Position numbers and translations under genes: made by a program | Shown: one piece after another, positions 12,290 through 24,189 of the stretch | Layout of the letters: every line of letters starts with the position of its first letter | How positions within the stretch are numbered: the stretch's first letter is position 1 | Notes under the pieces: generated by a model | Told to the model about the DNA's origin: nothing | What the model saw: the letters and a program-made list of their open reading frames with translations, nothing else | Database searches by the model: none | From: Apostichopus japonicus | Lineage: Eukaryota; Echinodermata; Holothuroidea; Aspidochirotida; Stichopodidae | Direction: 5' to 3' | Length of the DNA: 64,000 bases | NCBI RefSeq assembly: GCF_037975245.1 | Contig: NC_092563.1 | Coordinates: 1,081,001-1,145,000 of the forward strand

Positions 12290-12293
12290 TAAA
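12288..12293 (+). terminator. AATAAA overlapping the IMPA stop codon
   Basis: AATAAA begins within the TAA stop (12287-12289). If used, it would leave almost no 3' UTR. Other signals on the same strand lie at about 13967 and 13983 (AATAAA, both after AT-rich sequence) and would give a 1.7-kb 3' UTR. Which is used cannot be told from sequence. Confidence 0.3.
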
Positions 12294-15079
12294 ACAAGAT
12301 GCAGCTGATGGCCAGGAAAGATATATCTGGTTGTTTATAGAAATTGTTTGTTTTTTTTATTATTTATATTTTACTAGAATTTTGAATGGAACAGAACATG
12401 AGAAGCCTGTTAAATCGCATGTCATTCCTATAATGTAGCTCTTTACACTTGGTTGCTAATTACCAGCAAGTATGTCAAAAGTAACATTGCCATAAGCTCA
12501 GTATCAAATGTGCTACCAAAGTTTTTCTCATAATGATAATTGGTGAATAATTTCTGAAAAAGTTCATCAACAAGAAAAACTTTCATATGCAACATGTTTA
12601 TTACAGGCAAAAGGAATTGAAACTTTTCATTTAATATTTGATGTTATTATATTCATTCCTTCAGTTTTTACATGCTCTAAAAGCTAGACATATTTAGTGA
12701 GATGTCTTTCATATTGGATGTTTAATCTTCAGATGATTATCTCCATCTGGTCACCGATTCTTCTCATTAAATTTCCATACGTGATAGTATGACTAATATT
12801 GATCTAATTAATACCTCCTCCTTCCAACTTTTCCTTAACATAAGTTTTAAGTTTGCCCAAAACTGGGGCCACCAATGGTGACCCCTCAGGATAGTTAACA
12901 CACCATGTAAAGTCTTTGTGTGTTATTCTGTCTTTGCATTGCACCATATGTTGTACTATGTTTGGTGTTGCACCATTAAATTATATCATCTTGCACCAAA
13001 ATGATGGCATGCCAAAAGTATATCCCTTTGATTTCTAATAGACAGGTCCATTATGTGAACTGTTATCTGACTGGAATACTAATTACTAACTGTACTAATT
13101 GTTAAAACAAAATGTATTAATTATTACTGTACTGTGGCATTGACACAGTATTAATAATAAATGGGACAGGGGAATTTAATTGATAAACAAAGTACACCAA
13201 ACATAAGGCAAAATAGTCATTGTTATCATTTTAATTAAATGCTGTATTACATTCTCATGGTATCACAAGTAGTGAGTTCTTTTTGCTACTGAAATATCCA
13301 AAACTTACTCTAAGATTTGATAACAATGATCAATAGCAGTATTGAAGGTATTTTTTAGAGAAACAACTCAGTGAAAACATGTCTTTGCAAAAATCCTTCA
13401 AAATTTCCTAAAAATTACTAAATTTGAGAGCATTTCAACATTAACGACTACCTTTCTGTCTCATCTGTGATGTGAAACTCAAGTACTTGAGAAACTGCTA
13501 TGCACTGCACCTTCTTTTCCTCACCCCTCCCCACCCCCCCCAATCCCATCTGTCCACTTTCTGTAGTCCACTACTGTTGGTATTAACCCCTTTCCTTAAC
13601 CTCTCTCCATCAACTGCAACTCCCCCTCACCCTTCTCCAATCCTTCTGGACCCACATTCCAAGTTCAATACTGTGATATATGATTTGTGCAACCTACAAT
13701 ACAAGTTCAATGGTTCAAATCGCTAGCAAGATCTGTCTGCGACATTTATCGTCATGACCACTTTAATCCTCAGGGTCATTGATAAATATGGCGATGGCAG
13801 GAATCAACTTAAAGCTGCCTTGCCGATGCTTTTCGATAATTAAGTCCCATAGCAATGTAGTTCTTTAGCTTGACTAGTAAAATTTCATGTCATATAATGA
13901 TGTAAAATCGAAACATTGCAAAGTATTCCAAGTTTCTTTCTGCCTATAATTATTCATACTCTACCAGAATAAATGTTTGAACAATAAAATATTGTATGCA
14001 AATATCATTTATTACTTACATTATTTGCAGCCTTTATTTAAATACCAATTGTGACATTATTTCTGAGAAAAACCCTATAGATTTATTAAGACACCTGATC
14101 AAACACAAACAGCTGTTTTCAGGATTTAGCTACAGTGTTAGACACAGAGAACTAACTACACGGAGATCAGGAGAAGAGAAACCTGCCCTCAAACCTTGCC
14201 ACAATTCCACTGTAACATTGAAGCGTAACATTCATTAATGCTTTCAAAGATAACGGTGAGAAAAACAAATCAAACTTGCTTAGTACCTCTTGTGGAAGTA
14301 CAGAGTGTACACCTCCTGTACATGTCATAATGTACTTATGGATATGATGTAGTGGAATACATCATCATCATCTCTTTTGCGGCTCGCTAATACTAACAAT
14401 ATTCATTACTCATTAAATTAATGCATTAATGCCAACTAAATGAAGAACATTTATTTTAGGAGAGCTTGGAACACAACTGGTATCCCTATCGTTCAAACAA
14501 AAACATCCACATGTTTTTTTGTACAGAGCAGAGATAGATTCATCTGGAATATTTATAAATTACTTTGGGCAAATTTTCATTTCAGCTTAGCAAACAGTAT
14601 AATTTATCTGGCACCATAAGCTATGCATCAGTGACAAAATCTGATACACATTCTCATAGCACTGTATAGCACTCTTTTGTACACAAGAATCTTGTTATTT
14701 TCAGCCTAACCTTCAAATTTGTTATTCAAAATGAGAAAATGCTTACATTATACCCTGATGTGTAATACATGATTAATACTATCCTTGGGTAAGTTTCTGA
14801 TGAAGGATACCTACTCTATGGATGTGTTATGATAACCTCCCACTACTTTGCCGTGAACTCAAAGACAGTGAACCTTACATATCATACTTTCCATACTTTG
14901 TACGTAACAAAATGCCACAGATCTTAATAGTACCACCCAACATGCAGGAAGAAAGTGGGCTGAAGGTTGTCTACTTAATAGAATGGTTACCCAGGGGGTT
15001 TGAAAAACATGTATCTCTAACTCCACGTTGACTCCCAAGTCGATATCAATGACATCCCTCTTTGCTGACGATCTACCTT
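12290..15079. other. Convergent 3' region between IMPA and CIAPIN1
   Basis: No coding exon is recognised on either strand. The stretch is AT-rich, with scattered AATAAA motifs on both strands (plus strand near 13967 and 13983; minus strand near 14033 and 14449), so it probably holds the 3' UTRs of both genes, which may overlap. A pyrimidine-rich patch lies at about 13510-13640. Confidence 0.5.
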
Positions 15080-18000
15080 TTATGCATCAGCATTCAACTG
15101 GCGGTTGCTAAGGGCAATCTTTTCACCGGGTTTGAAAGCAGGCATACCAAGGTATGGGCAACTGGCACATCGGAAGGCATCTCCAAGGTAACACTGTAGA
15201 ATAAGATGGAACTTGTGCTCATGAATGTGAAGATATCGAAAGGAAGTTGAAATAATGCACATGAAACAATAGCCCATTGTTTCTTGGAACACGTGAAATA
15301 TGAAAACAATCAAATGAGTAATGATATCTTCACTGAGTATATTCTAAGCAAATACATCTCTAGGGGTTCCTGTAAAGACCATTGTTTTTTTTTCTTCTTC
15401 TTAATGACATGGGTATTGAATGTGTCGTAAACCTGGAATTACCGATAGGGGAATCTATACTGTGACGTCTTTTAGGATGGGGCATTACTTTGACATCGAT
15501 AGGGGACACAAAAAAAATGCATGTAGTCAGAAGAGTGGGTGCAGGAGGGTCTGTATCCAGGTCACCACTGTTGTACGATAGACCGACACCAATCATCATT
15601 ACATATCAATGTACTGTAAACCTAACAGCATGTCACAAATATTGTCAATTCATGAAACACTTTAAACTTACACTTCCACATGCTGATGTTACTGGTTTTG
15701 TTTTGACAGGTTTGCTATCACCATTTGCAAGCTCTTCTGCTAGACCACAAGAACTGAAAAACAAGGGAGAGATAAAACAAACACATCGTCATGAATTGTG
15801 AATTGTGATGACAAGTCCGATTAACCCCTCTGGCCAAAAAGATACCTATCCTGTCCCTCGTTATCATCTCTCTCAATATTGATACGGTAACTCTCTGCTT
15901 TTGCATAGTTAATAGTTGTTGATAGATCATCCAGCTCATAGACTATACTAAGTTACTTTTTAATTACAATATGGTAAGGGTACAACTGCTTCTCTGCTAG
16001 TAAACAACGACTATGCAGAAGTGCACGTTCGCAAATACAAAATGATTTTTGATAGGCAAACTGTGTACAAATTAAAGGTATCACAATTAATGCAAAATGT
16101 AGGCATAATGTGAATTTCACCAAAATCTGGACTTTTGTTTTTATAACAATTCAAACTGGCTTTGCCTTCCCTGATCTGTGTTTGTACAAGTACATCTGTT
16201 TCAGTTTGTTTTGCAGAAAGAAATCCTTCTCCAGTTACCATGGCAACAAAATGTCAGGCTCTCTAATGAATCTACATTCAACTACACAGAATTTTGCGAC
16301 ACAATCATGACAATCCATGAGATGTATTTTGATCGTAGGACAAACCGTTACATAAACTCACCAGTTTTTGCAAGCCTTTTTCTTGCCAGGTCCACAATCA
16401 GCTGGAAAGGAAAACAAAACAATAGAAAATTTTGAGAAAAACAACTTGTGTTTGGGTATGGTTCAAAGTTCTATCGGCATATTTTCAATTCTTATTTTGA
16501 TTGTTCAGCGCGATGAACACAATCCTTTTTCTGGATTTCAGGTCTTTAGAAATTTGTATTGAACTATTTTTATTTATGAGGACTAACGTATCAGTCGTAT
16601 TATATTACTGAATCAATAGATTATAATATTCTCTACTAAAAAAAACTCGTGTTGACTAGATTATGTAGTGGTTAAATTGACAACTTTGAAAACTGTCTTT
16701 TGTTGGGGCGAAGGTAGTCTCACAGTAGACAGGGCGAACATTATGGCAAAAGTTGAGATCATTATCTGCTTGACCCTGTAATTCATCTCACGTCACATAC
16801 GTGGAATGAATTTGTGAAGTAACTACAACATATTTGTAATATAGCAGGATATCTATGATGGGAGTGAAACAATTTGTAAAAGTGGTATTGTTTAACATAG
16901 AATCATGTAAACGTAACACCACCATGTAGGTATCTATATAAATAGATTGTATTTGGATAGAAGTGCACTATAAACACAATCTACCGTCTACACAGGCCTT
17001 TACGTAAAGTTTAGAGAGCTGAAAATGAACCTTTTAAGGAGTCTGCGCTGGGTTTCAACAAATCTTCATCCTCTAATAGATCGTCTTCATCAATGATGTT
17101 CTAGCGAGCAAAAATGAAAATTGTATAATTAATGATAAAAGAAACCAGATTAGAAAAAAATATTGACAAATATATAGCTTTATTGTCTTAGGATGATTAC
17201 AAAATCAGTTTTGCTAAACCAAATTCAACATGAACAGAAAATGATAAATCGGATGTAAGCCATTTTGAAAGATGAAGGGAAGGTACAGTACAAGCCATTC
17301 TACTGTCCCAGCAAGCACATAATAGCTACTGTGTTAAACAAGTGCATTCCGGTGAGACCATTACTAACTCTGTAGATTGTAACTGTTATAATTGCATTAC
17401 AGCCAGTTCACAAACTACCTCAATTTTGAAAACTGCAGATGATTTTACAATGTTAGCGATGACCAGTTTGGCACTTTCTTTATTTGACAAGAATATATTA
17501 AAACAACACTGCTCAATGTCATATCTAAATTTTTATAAAAACCAAAAAACAGTTAAAAACCAGATATGGTAGTTTGATCATATAATATTTAATGAGAACT
17601 AAAACAAAATCTAGAATTAGATAATCCAACCCTGAATATCACTTTAATACTATTGCAATTACAATCACAGCCAACAAAAGGAAAGTTTGAAAATAAACTT
17701 AAAACGTAAGAGAGACATACCAGGTCATCGTCCCCCATGTCAGCAGATGACAACGTCCACACATTGGTCACATCAGCTGTCACTGTCTTTGTTTCTGATC
17801 AATAAAAGGTGAAAACTATGTAAAAATGGTGATAATTTGGATAAGAGGCAGCTTATTTTTCATGACTCTAATATTTATGATCTTTGTTTCAAACACTTTG
17901 TGATCTTTATACTTTATCATGTTTATATCCTACTCTCTGTACTCTCAGCTTTCATTTTACTTCTATGTCAGCATGAAACTTCCTAAGATTTGTGAGGTAT

Positions 18001-20597
18001 CTGTCATTAAAATGCATATGTAACGTAAGAAAGTACCAAGTTTGAGCTGCTTGGGAAGTCTGATGGATAATGATGAGCTTGATCCAACCTCGTAGTTTGG
18101 TTTGGTACAGGAGACAGCCACCAGCTGGACTTTATCTTTCTCGACTTTGTATTGCTTGGATACTGTCTCCTCTTCCTCTGTGTTGAGCTTCTCAACTGTA
18201 GCCTGGTGATAAATAAAAAGTCAATGTTTTATACCCAGGGGGTAAACCACAGGATAGTTTATAATAAACATAAAGCTTCTAAAATGGTAAAGGGGAATAC
18301 CCAAACTAGTCCTTTACTGTTATGTCCATCAGGATTGCCACAAACTAAGGGCTGCAGAACTTCTTTTTTGTAGAGCATAAACTGAGGTTACTCATTCGAA
18401 TCACATTCCAGCGAAAAAAAAAAGAAGGAAAATAGAAGAAGCCATTTTGATCATGTTTGTTGATATAATTTTCCCTATTTCTCAGTCAGTTTTCTGTTCA
18501 TTAACAAACTACATGTAGCAACTGATGCAAATAACAAGAGGCCGTTCTGTGTTTGTAGCCTCTCCTATGCCCTGATCCACCTCTCCAACCGCCAACCTCT
18601 CCAACTTCTCACCTCAGAAATATTCACAAATCCAGATAGCGTGAGGGCTGAAATTAACTTCTCTTTCGTTCGTAAATCTGATCCATTGGCTGAAAATGTG
18701 AGACAAAAAGTTCCAACAATGAGGCTTCCTTATAAACCAGGCATGTAATTAATCTGATGGAACTTGGCAGCAAAGAGGACAAAATTACTACTTTCATCTT
18801 TGGCTTATATGACAGAGATCTTTGTCATGAAAAAAAAAGAAACAACTAAATCTAAAGTTGTTCATGACATGATGACAGTTAACTCTATCACATAGATCAA
18901 TAACAAACAGGTCAGACAATATCAAATTTGTTGGAAATTATGCTTGTCTGACCTGTTTCTTAACTGTGCATTTAAAGGAGACAGACTCTACCTTTGTTAT
19001 TGATCTATGTGATAGAGTTAACTGTCATCATGTTTAGATTTAGTTTTTTTTTGTAATTGTTCACCTTTTATTTTGAGAACAAAAATGTAAATGTACATTA
19101 TTAAAATTTACAATTGGCACTGTTGGACATTTCAAGCAATTGGCAAACCATGTTACTCATATAAGCATGCCACACACTGTTTCTGATCAAGTTTTATGGA
19201 CTTCAAGAAATGAATGCTATTAAAAGTTCTAGCTTTTTACAGTCTTGAATCAAGGCAAGGTGTCTCACACAACTTGACAACAGTTAACCATTGGTAACTT
19301 GTCACACATCAGTGTGTGCACAGTTCAAACAGTCACTCCCAGGGCACTATGGTGTGCCAAGTCTACGTGTAACCCAGGGGAGTTCCCATAGGGTGTGACC
19401 ACAAACAGGGGCACACAACTATATATATAAGTTACGACCAAGTCCTTATTTCTGCACCTGGGTAAAGAGAGGCAATGGAGATAGAGTGCCTTGCGGATCG
19501 TCACAATGTATTGATCAGGCCAGGATTTGAACCTGTAAAGCCTTAGATCAAAAGTGCCTTGTCTTAGCCATTTGACCACAATGCCCTCCTCATATATGCA
19601 TATTATATCATGAATTCTAGTTCTTACCTGTGGTAACTGTGGGTTCTTTGACATGGAGCCTGCCACTTGGACGTAACACTCTCACCACTTCACTGAGAAT
19701 CTCTTCATCATGATGATTTAACACAGGATTCAGCGCACCAAGGAGGGCAATATCGATGCTTGAGGAGGGGTGAGCAGCTGGAGGGAAGAATTAAAATCCA
19801 TTGCATGTACATACATGTTGTTTCAAGCTACAGCAGTCTAGCTAACATTTTGTTTGTACTATAATGGAGGGAAGGGGGATTCTCATTGATACTGAACATT
19901 TACTACAATGTATAAACAGCTTTTGAGTTGAAATTTGCAACACTTCTAACACTGACCTTAAAAATCTATAACTTATAGTTATATGGCTGTTGTGGAAGTC
20001 AATTACAAAATAATGGTTTCTGGACACATTTAGCAGGAATCATTTAACCAGTGGTTACTTGCCTTTAAATTCAGTACATATTCAGCACAAGAGTAGTTTG
20101 CAACACAAGAGTAGTTTGCTAGCTTTATTGCTACAAGAAAATCATATAACTATGACTGCTTTTCTACTGTACCGTAACAGCTGGCTGATTAAAACCACAC
20201 TTTGCTCGGTTGCTCTATTCAAGTATTAGTTTAGCGTGGGGAAATAAGAGAACTGTAGATGTTACCTATCTAAAGACTACATGTTTACATGCTACGGCGT
20301 CACATTCATATACATATACGCCAACTTGACTGCATAGGTTACTTGCCTGCCCGTGGCAAATAACCAAAATGTTAACTTTAGATCTCTATAACACAGACTT
20401 TCCATTTCAGACAGATTCCGAAGCTATGATTCTAAATACTTACAATGTTTAAGTCTTTCAGCATTCTCTATCTTCACTTGACCACTTGATCCAACTTTCT
20501 CCTGGAGCCTTTCCACTAATTCTTTCACCCTCTCTGGTGATTGACCTTCACACCAAACAAGAAGCACGACATCTCCAGCTGAAACATTTGATGCCAT
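15080..20597 (-). CDS. CIAPIN1: CIAPIN1 (anamorsin, Dre2) Fe-S cluster assembly protein, 308 aa, nine exons
   Basis: In the cytosol this protein accepts electrons from the flavoprotein NDOR1 and supplies them to the early cytosolic iron-sulfur assembly machinery; it also has an anti-apoptotic role in vertebrates. Coding exons in transcript order are 20597-20444, 19777-19628, 18689-18613, 18202-18037, 17794-17721, 17100-17031, 16401-16362, 15753-15672 and 15193-15080 (927 nt, all frames joining). Residues 1-170 form the methyltransferase-like N domain ([25 protein letters not shown]). A linker with [14 protein letters not shown] follows, then the Fe-S domain. Its first motif has Cys233, 241, 244 and 246 (C-x7-C-x2-C-x-C); the second has Cys269, 272, 280 and 283 (C-x2-C-x7-C-x2-C, within [20 protein letters not shown]). 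All eight ligands are present. Human length is 312. The donor after 17031 is an unusual GTTCAT; the others are standard. Confidence 0.97.
18844..19045. mobile_element. Foldback (hairpin) element in a CIAPIN1 intron
   Basis: Three nested pairs of inverted arms are visible: 18844-18856 with 19033-19045 (13 bp), 18868-18907 with 18993-19032 (40 bp, perfect by eye) and 18906-18919 with 18944-18957 (14 bp). A bulge of about 35 bp lies only on the right side. There is no ORF. The near-perfect arms suggest a recent insertion or an actively folding MITE. It lies in the intron between CIAPIN1 exons 2 and 3. Confidence 0.7.
19325..19590 (-). mobile_element. tRNA-derived SINE-like copy in a CIAPIN1 intron
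   Basis: On the minus strand the head reads TGGTCAAATGGCTAAGAC (A-box-like). About 35 nt later comes GGTTCAAATCC (19533-19523), which fits the B-box consensus. The head is followed by a unique body running to about 19325. Internal polymerase III promoter order and spacing are right. The exact 3' end is uncertain. Confidence 0.6.
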
Positions 20598-20998
20598 AGT
20601 GACTGTTTAATCTGTAACCAGATGAGAAGAACAAGGGTAACGCACTTACTGTTACTGTGTTAGGTAATCTACTCAAATTAACATGTTAAAATGTAATTTA
20701 ATTATTGGAACAACGATCTCACTCTTTTGATGTTTTGTTTCAAGCCTAAATGTCTTCCTACTTTGGCCCTAAGTTAGCTTAGAGACGGTAGGGCCCAAGT
20801 AAATTCGAACATAGGCCTATAGGCCTAGCCTACGTCAGTGTATGACTAAGGTAGCCCAGACTGCTCACCAAAATAGCCTGAACGTTGCAAATTCAATTTT
20901 ATGAGTTTGCTGGGTTCGCTGCTATTCTGCGTTCAGTCTTATTGAAAAAGTAAAAAAAGTGTTCAAATTTACTGATTGGTAAACGTGACACAACTTAC

Positions 20999-21200
20999 AT
21001 CTCTGCGGACTTTCCGTTGCACGCAAAAGTTTGGGTTCTATTGTATTTGTATTACAATAAGTGCACAAACAACATTATAACAGACATGCAAGTCACGTAC
21101 ATTTTAACGTACCCATTTCTTCAAAGTTAGCAATCTGCTAGTTCCACAGGCTATACAATCGCGAATATTCCGTAAAGGAAGAAGATGACAAGCACTTTTT
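20999..21200 (-). promoter_or_regulatory. Candidate 5' UTR exon and promoter of CIAPIN1
   Basis: The start codon exon is preceded by a plausible acceptor (GGTTACAG), so at least one upstream noncoding exon is expected. Two donors are possible: GAGAT/GTAAGT ending at 20999, or GAAATGG/GTACGT near 21113. The surrounding sequence is less AT-rich and includes a TCGCGA palindrome. No TATA box is evident. Confidence 0.3.
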
Positions 21201-21239
21201 TGTGTCAATGACGTAATCGCATCTTGCTAAAAGCTGGAA

Positions 21240-23940
21240 GTTCCCTGCCATAAGTTGCAATCACCCCCTCCCCCACCCGATAGCAAGCATGACACAGACC
21301 ACGGTACTAATATCGTATCGAAATGTCTTGAGACGAAAGTGTGAACTAGTGTTTCAGAATTGTAAGAATGCAAGAGTGGGGTAGAATGGGATCAATGTTC
21401 AGTGTGTTGAATTTGTCCACGTGAAAATTGTAGCTGTGAAAAATTACTAAGGGATAAGGGCGGGGGGGGGGGCGTGTATGGGATAAGTTTCTTCAACATA
21501 GATTAAAATTGTTGGTATACGACTTATCATGCATAATAAGGGATCCTCTTCTCGTCCCTCCTTTCAAGAAGTGTTAAAATTATAAAACAAAAATTATCAT
21601 GAATACCCCGGCATATTTAGTATTTACACTTTAAAGTTGAGTAAAAAATGTTAAACTGTTTCTTCTTTTTAACCGGTAAATGTTGTTAGTGTGGACGAGT
21701 ATAGTTCTATCTAACGTATATAGCTATATATAACTTATATAACTATATTTCTAGATCAGTACAGACAATGTCAGATTTGTTTGTTTCTTCGTCAGTGTTC
21801 TCTGTCTTTAGAACTTAAAATCATTCAGTGATAAAACCACTCTATACTGTCCTCTCATGTCATGCGCTTCAAAGCACTCTCATTGACGGTATGAGCAGTT
21901 CAAAACCTTTATTTGCTTAATAGATGATAATGATAATGTTGATACTGTCAGTACAAGTGGTTTGAAGCATGCCACAAAAGTACAGTTTATTAAAACATAT
22001 AACCCAACTGCACCGGGCGTCATGTTCATAGCCTTGGCAGCATCACAGTAGCATCCAACAAGTTGTGTTAGGATCAGACGACTCTTTAAAACTGGATGAC
22101 GCAAAAGTACTGTTTTAAATCTCAGAAATTGTATTGGACTCATGTTAAATTGTACCTCACTGTTCATGGCTATAACATCTAGTAGGTACCGTACCACAAT
22201 TAAGTCAGTGCAGAATCCCCCTGAAAAATTACACAAATTGTCGAGAAATAGTCCTAAATGAACCTACTGAAGTTACTTTTGGGAATGTTTGCAGAAAACT
22301 TGTATCATGTTCTAGTGACATTGGACGAGTCACTCACTGTGCACAGTTGTGATCGTACAACACCTGCACTTGTAAAACATGAAGCACGCCATCAGATCTT
22401 TAAGTTTTGACACCCCGGGAGATAGACGTCAAAAGGGCAGCGCCTTGCTGTACGAATGGTACCTCTAGTCTATTGGTTGGTTCGGGCGTTCGGCTGTACC
22501 TTCCTTCGTATTTGAGAGAGTTAGGATGGGTTATTTCATTTCAAGAAAGAGTTGAGTTTCCTTACTCGACTCGGGTCATTGGTCACTCTATTATCTCTCT
22601 TCACAAATTTCCATGAGCCACTTGACTTTTGAGATTAAGTTGATTCGAGTCATGACTCATGAAATCACTGGTATTTAAATGTATACACCTGTCATTATCA
22701 GCATGAAAAGTCACAAAGTTGCAGATATCAGTAAAAAAACCAAACATCCCCTTTAACGGCGTCCGGGGAAGATATAACGACTAGTGCACTGACTAACCCA
22801 TTCCAATAGTTTGATGTTTAGAACACGTTAGCTTCTTTCTTTAGGTTTAAATTAATTTGATTCAGTCTAACTATTATATATATTACCATACAAATGGGAA
22901 AAATCGGACGCTTAGTCTTTGATATGCTGAAGTATATTTTGTTCATAATTTACTAACCACAGGGGGGGGGGGGGATGAGGTAGAACTCTTCCAAGCTGTC
23001 TTAGTTCCATTGTTTTGTTCCTCCTGTTGAGCAGGGGAAGAATAAAATTATTGCTACGGGTGTACACCCAATATCGAGAGTAGTTATTAGCACAACGCAC
23101 TTTCCGTGTAGAACTATTAATGGTCTGAATGTTCCTTTAGCATGCACCACTTGACGTCTAAATTTTTCCGTGGGAGTGTCGCATACCCCTCCCCTACATG
23201 GGGGTCGCCTTCAACGACCCAATCCAAAAGAGCAATTTCCGATTTGCCCTCTCCCCACCTTTTAAATCTAGTATCGGTCAATAACATGGAGGAAAGAACA
23301 TTCGGTGGGATAGGAGTTTTTAGTCATTCTTATGTTTCATTAATGCAGAAAACACATGGGAAAACCTTTCAAATAGTTTACGAAAATATTACAGGTTCCT
23401 CTTCTTTTTGCAACCTGTTTTGTTTAATCGATTTATATTTATGCGTCATGGTGCTGATTAAATTTAAGATACACAGAATTCCTTTGAATATCGTCAAAAT
23501 GATGACCCTTGTAACCATCATGAAATTAATGGGTAAATGTTATTGGATTCACAAGTAAGAAGAAACTTTTTCGATGCACCATTTTGTTTGATTTGCATTT
23601 AGGTTCAAAGATAAGTTCGGTATAAACTTTCATTTTCATTATCCAAAAGTATGATATCAAAGCTACCTGGAAATCAAATTGCGATATCCTTTGGCAAAAT
23701 TCTTTATTTGCTGATCGCAAAGCCAATAAGAACATCATCTGTATGATAACAAATACAACAACCTTTAGATTTTTTTTAGAATCGTTGCCTAAAACAACTT
23801 CCCCTTAAATTGGGCCCCATGAGCAATTAGTTGAAAAGATGGCGCTATGCAAGAAACGTGAGCTGCCCTTGGGAGTTGCGCAATCAAGGTAATCACTTTG
23901 TTTCCAAGTCGAGAGAATGCTCATCGCTGTCACAAATCCC
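21240..23940. other. Intergenic stretch, no gene recognised
   Basis: Homopolymer runs occur at about 21460 (G) and 22963 (G). ORFs of up to 138 codons occur but show no domain, signal or splice context that would support a gene. Nothing else was identified. Confidence 0.4.
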
Positions 23941-24188
23941 TCTAAAGCTAAGCAGGTGCCTGGGGAATAGGCCGCGGAAAAGAACTGAAAAGAATAGAGA
24001 AGGAAAATGAAGTGGTCTCCCACAGCGCAGAACCCTGCAGCGACGAGCAATTTGCAAGGCAGGCAACTGACAAGATTTGGATCTGTTTTTGCCGGGTTAT
24101 ATCCTGATTACCTGGGGCGCACTGCGGGAGCACATCGAATGGGCTCGGTCCGCGGGAAGTCACCGGGGTAGAAAACGGCATAAAACTG
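23940..24188 (+). promoter_or_regulatory. Candidate promoter / 5' noncoding exon of the zinc-finger gene
   Basis: This is a CpG-containing, balanced-composition island (CCGCGG sites, GGGGCGCACTGCGGG) in AT-rich surroundings. It ends in a good donor, AAAACTG/GTGAGT at 24188/24189. It lies about 6.6 kb upstream of the first coding exon of the zinc-finger gene, which itself starts with an acceptor and therefore needs an upstream exon. The link is inference. Confidence 0.25.
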
Positions 24189-24189
24189 G

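Noticed and set aside
19400-19666. Coding exon from the 113-codon minus-strand ORF
   Set aside because: It overlaps the end of CIAPIN1 exon 2 in another frame and the SINE-like copy; no independent support.
21880-22236. 118-codon minus-strand ORF
   Set aside because: No domain, no splice or promoter context, and no similarity I recognise. Expected by chance in a region this long.
23142-23558. 138-codon plus-strand ORF
   Set aside because: Low-complexity content and no recognisable motif or gene context.
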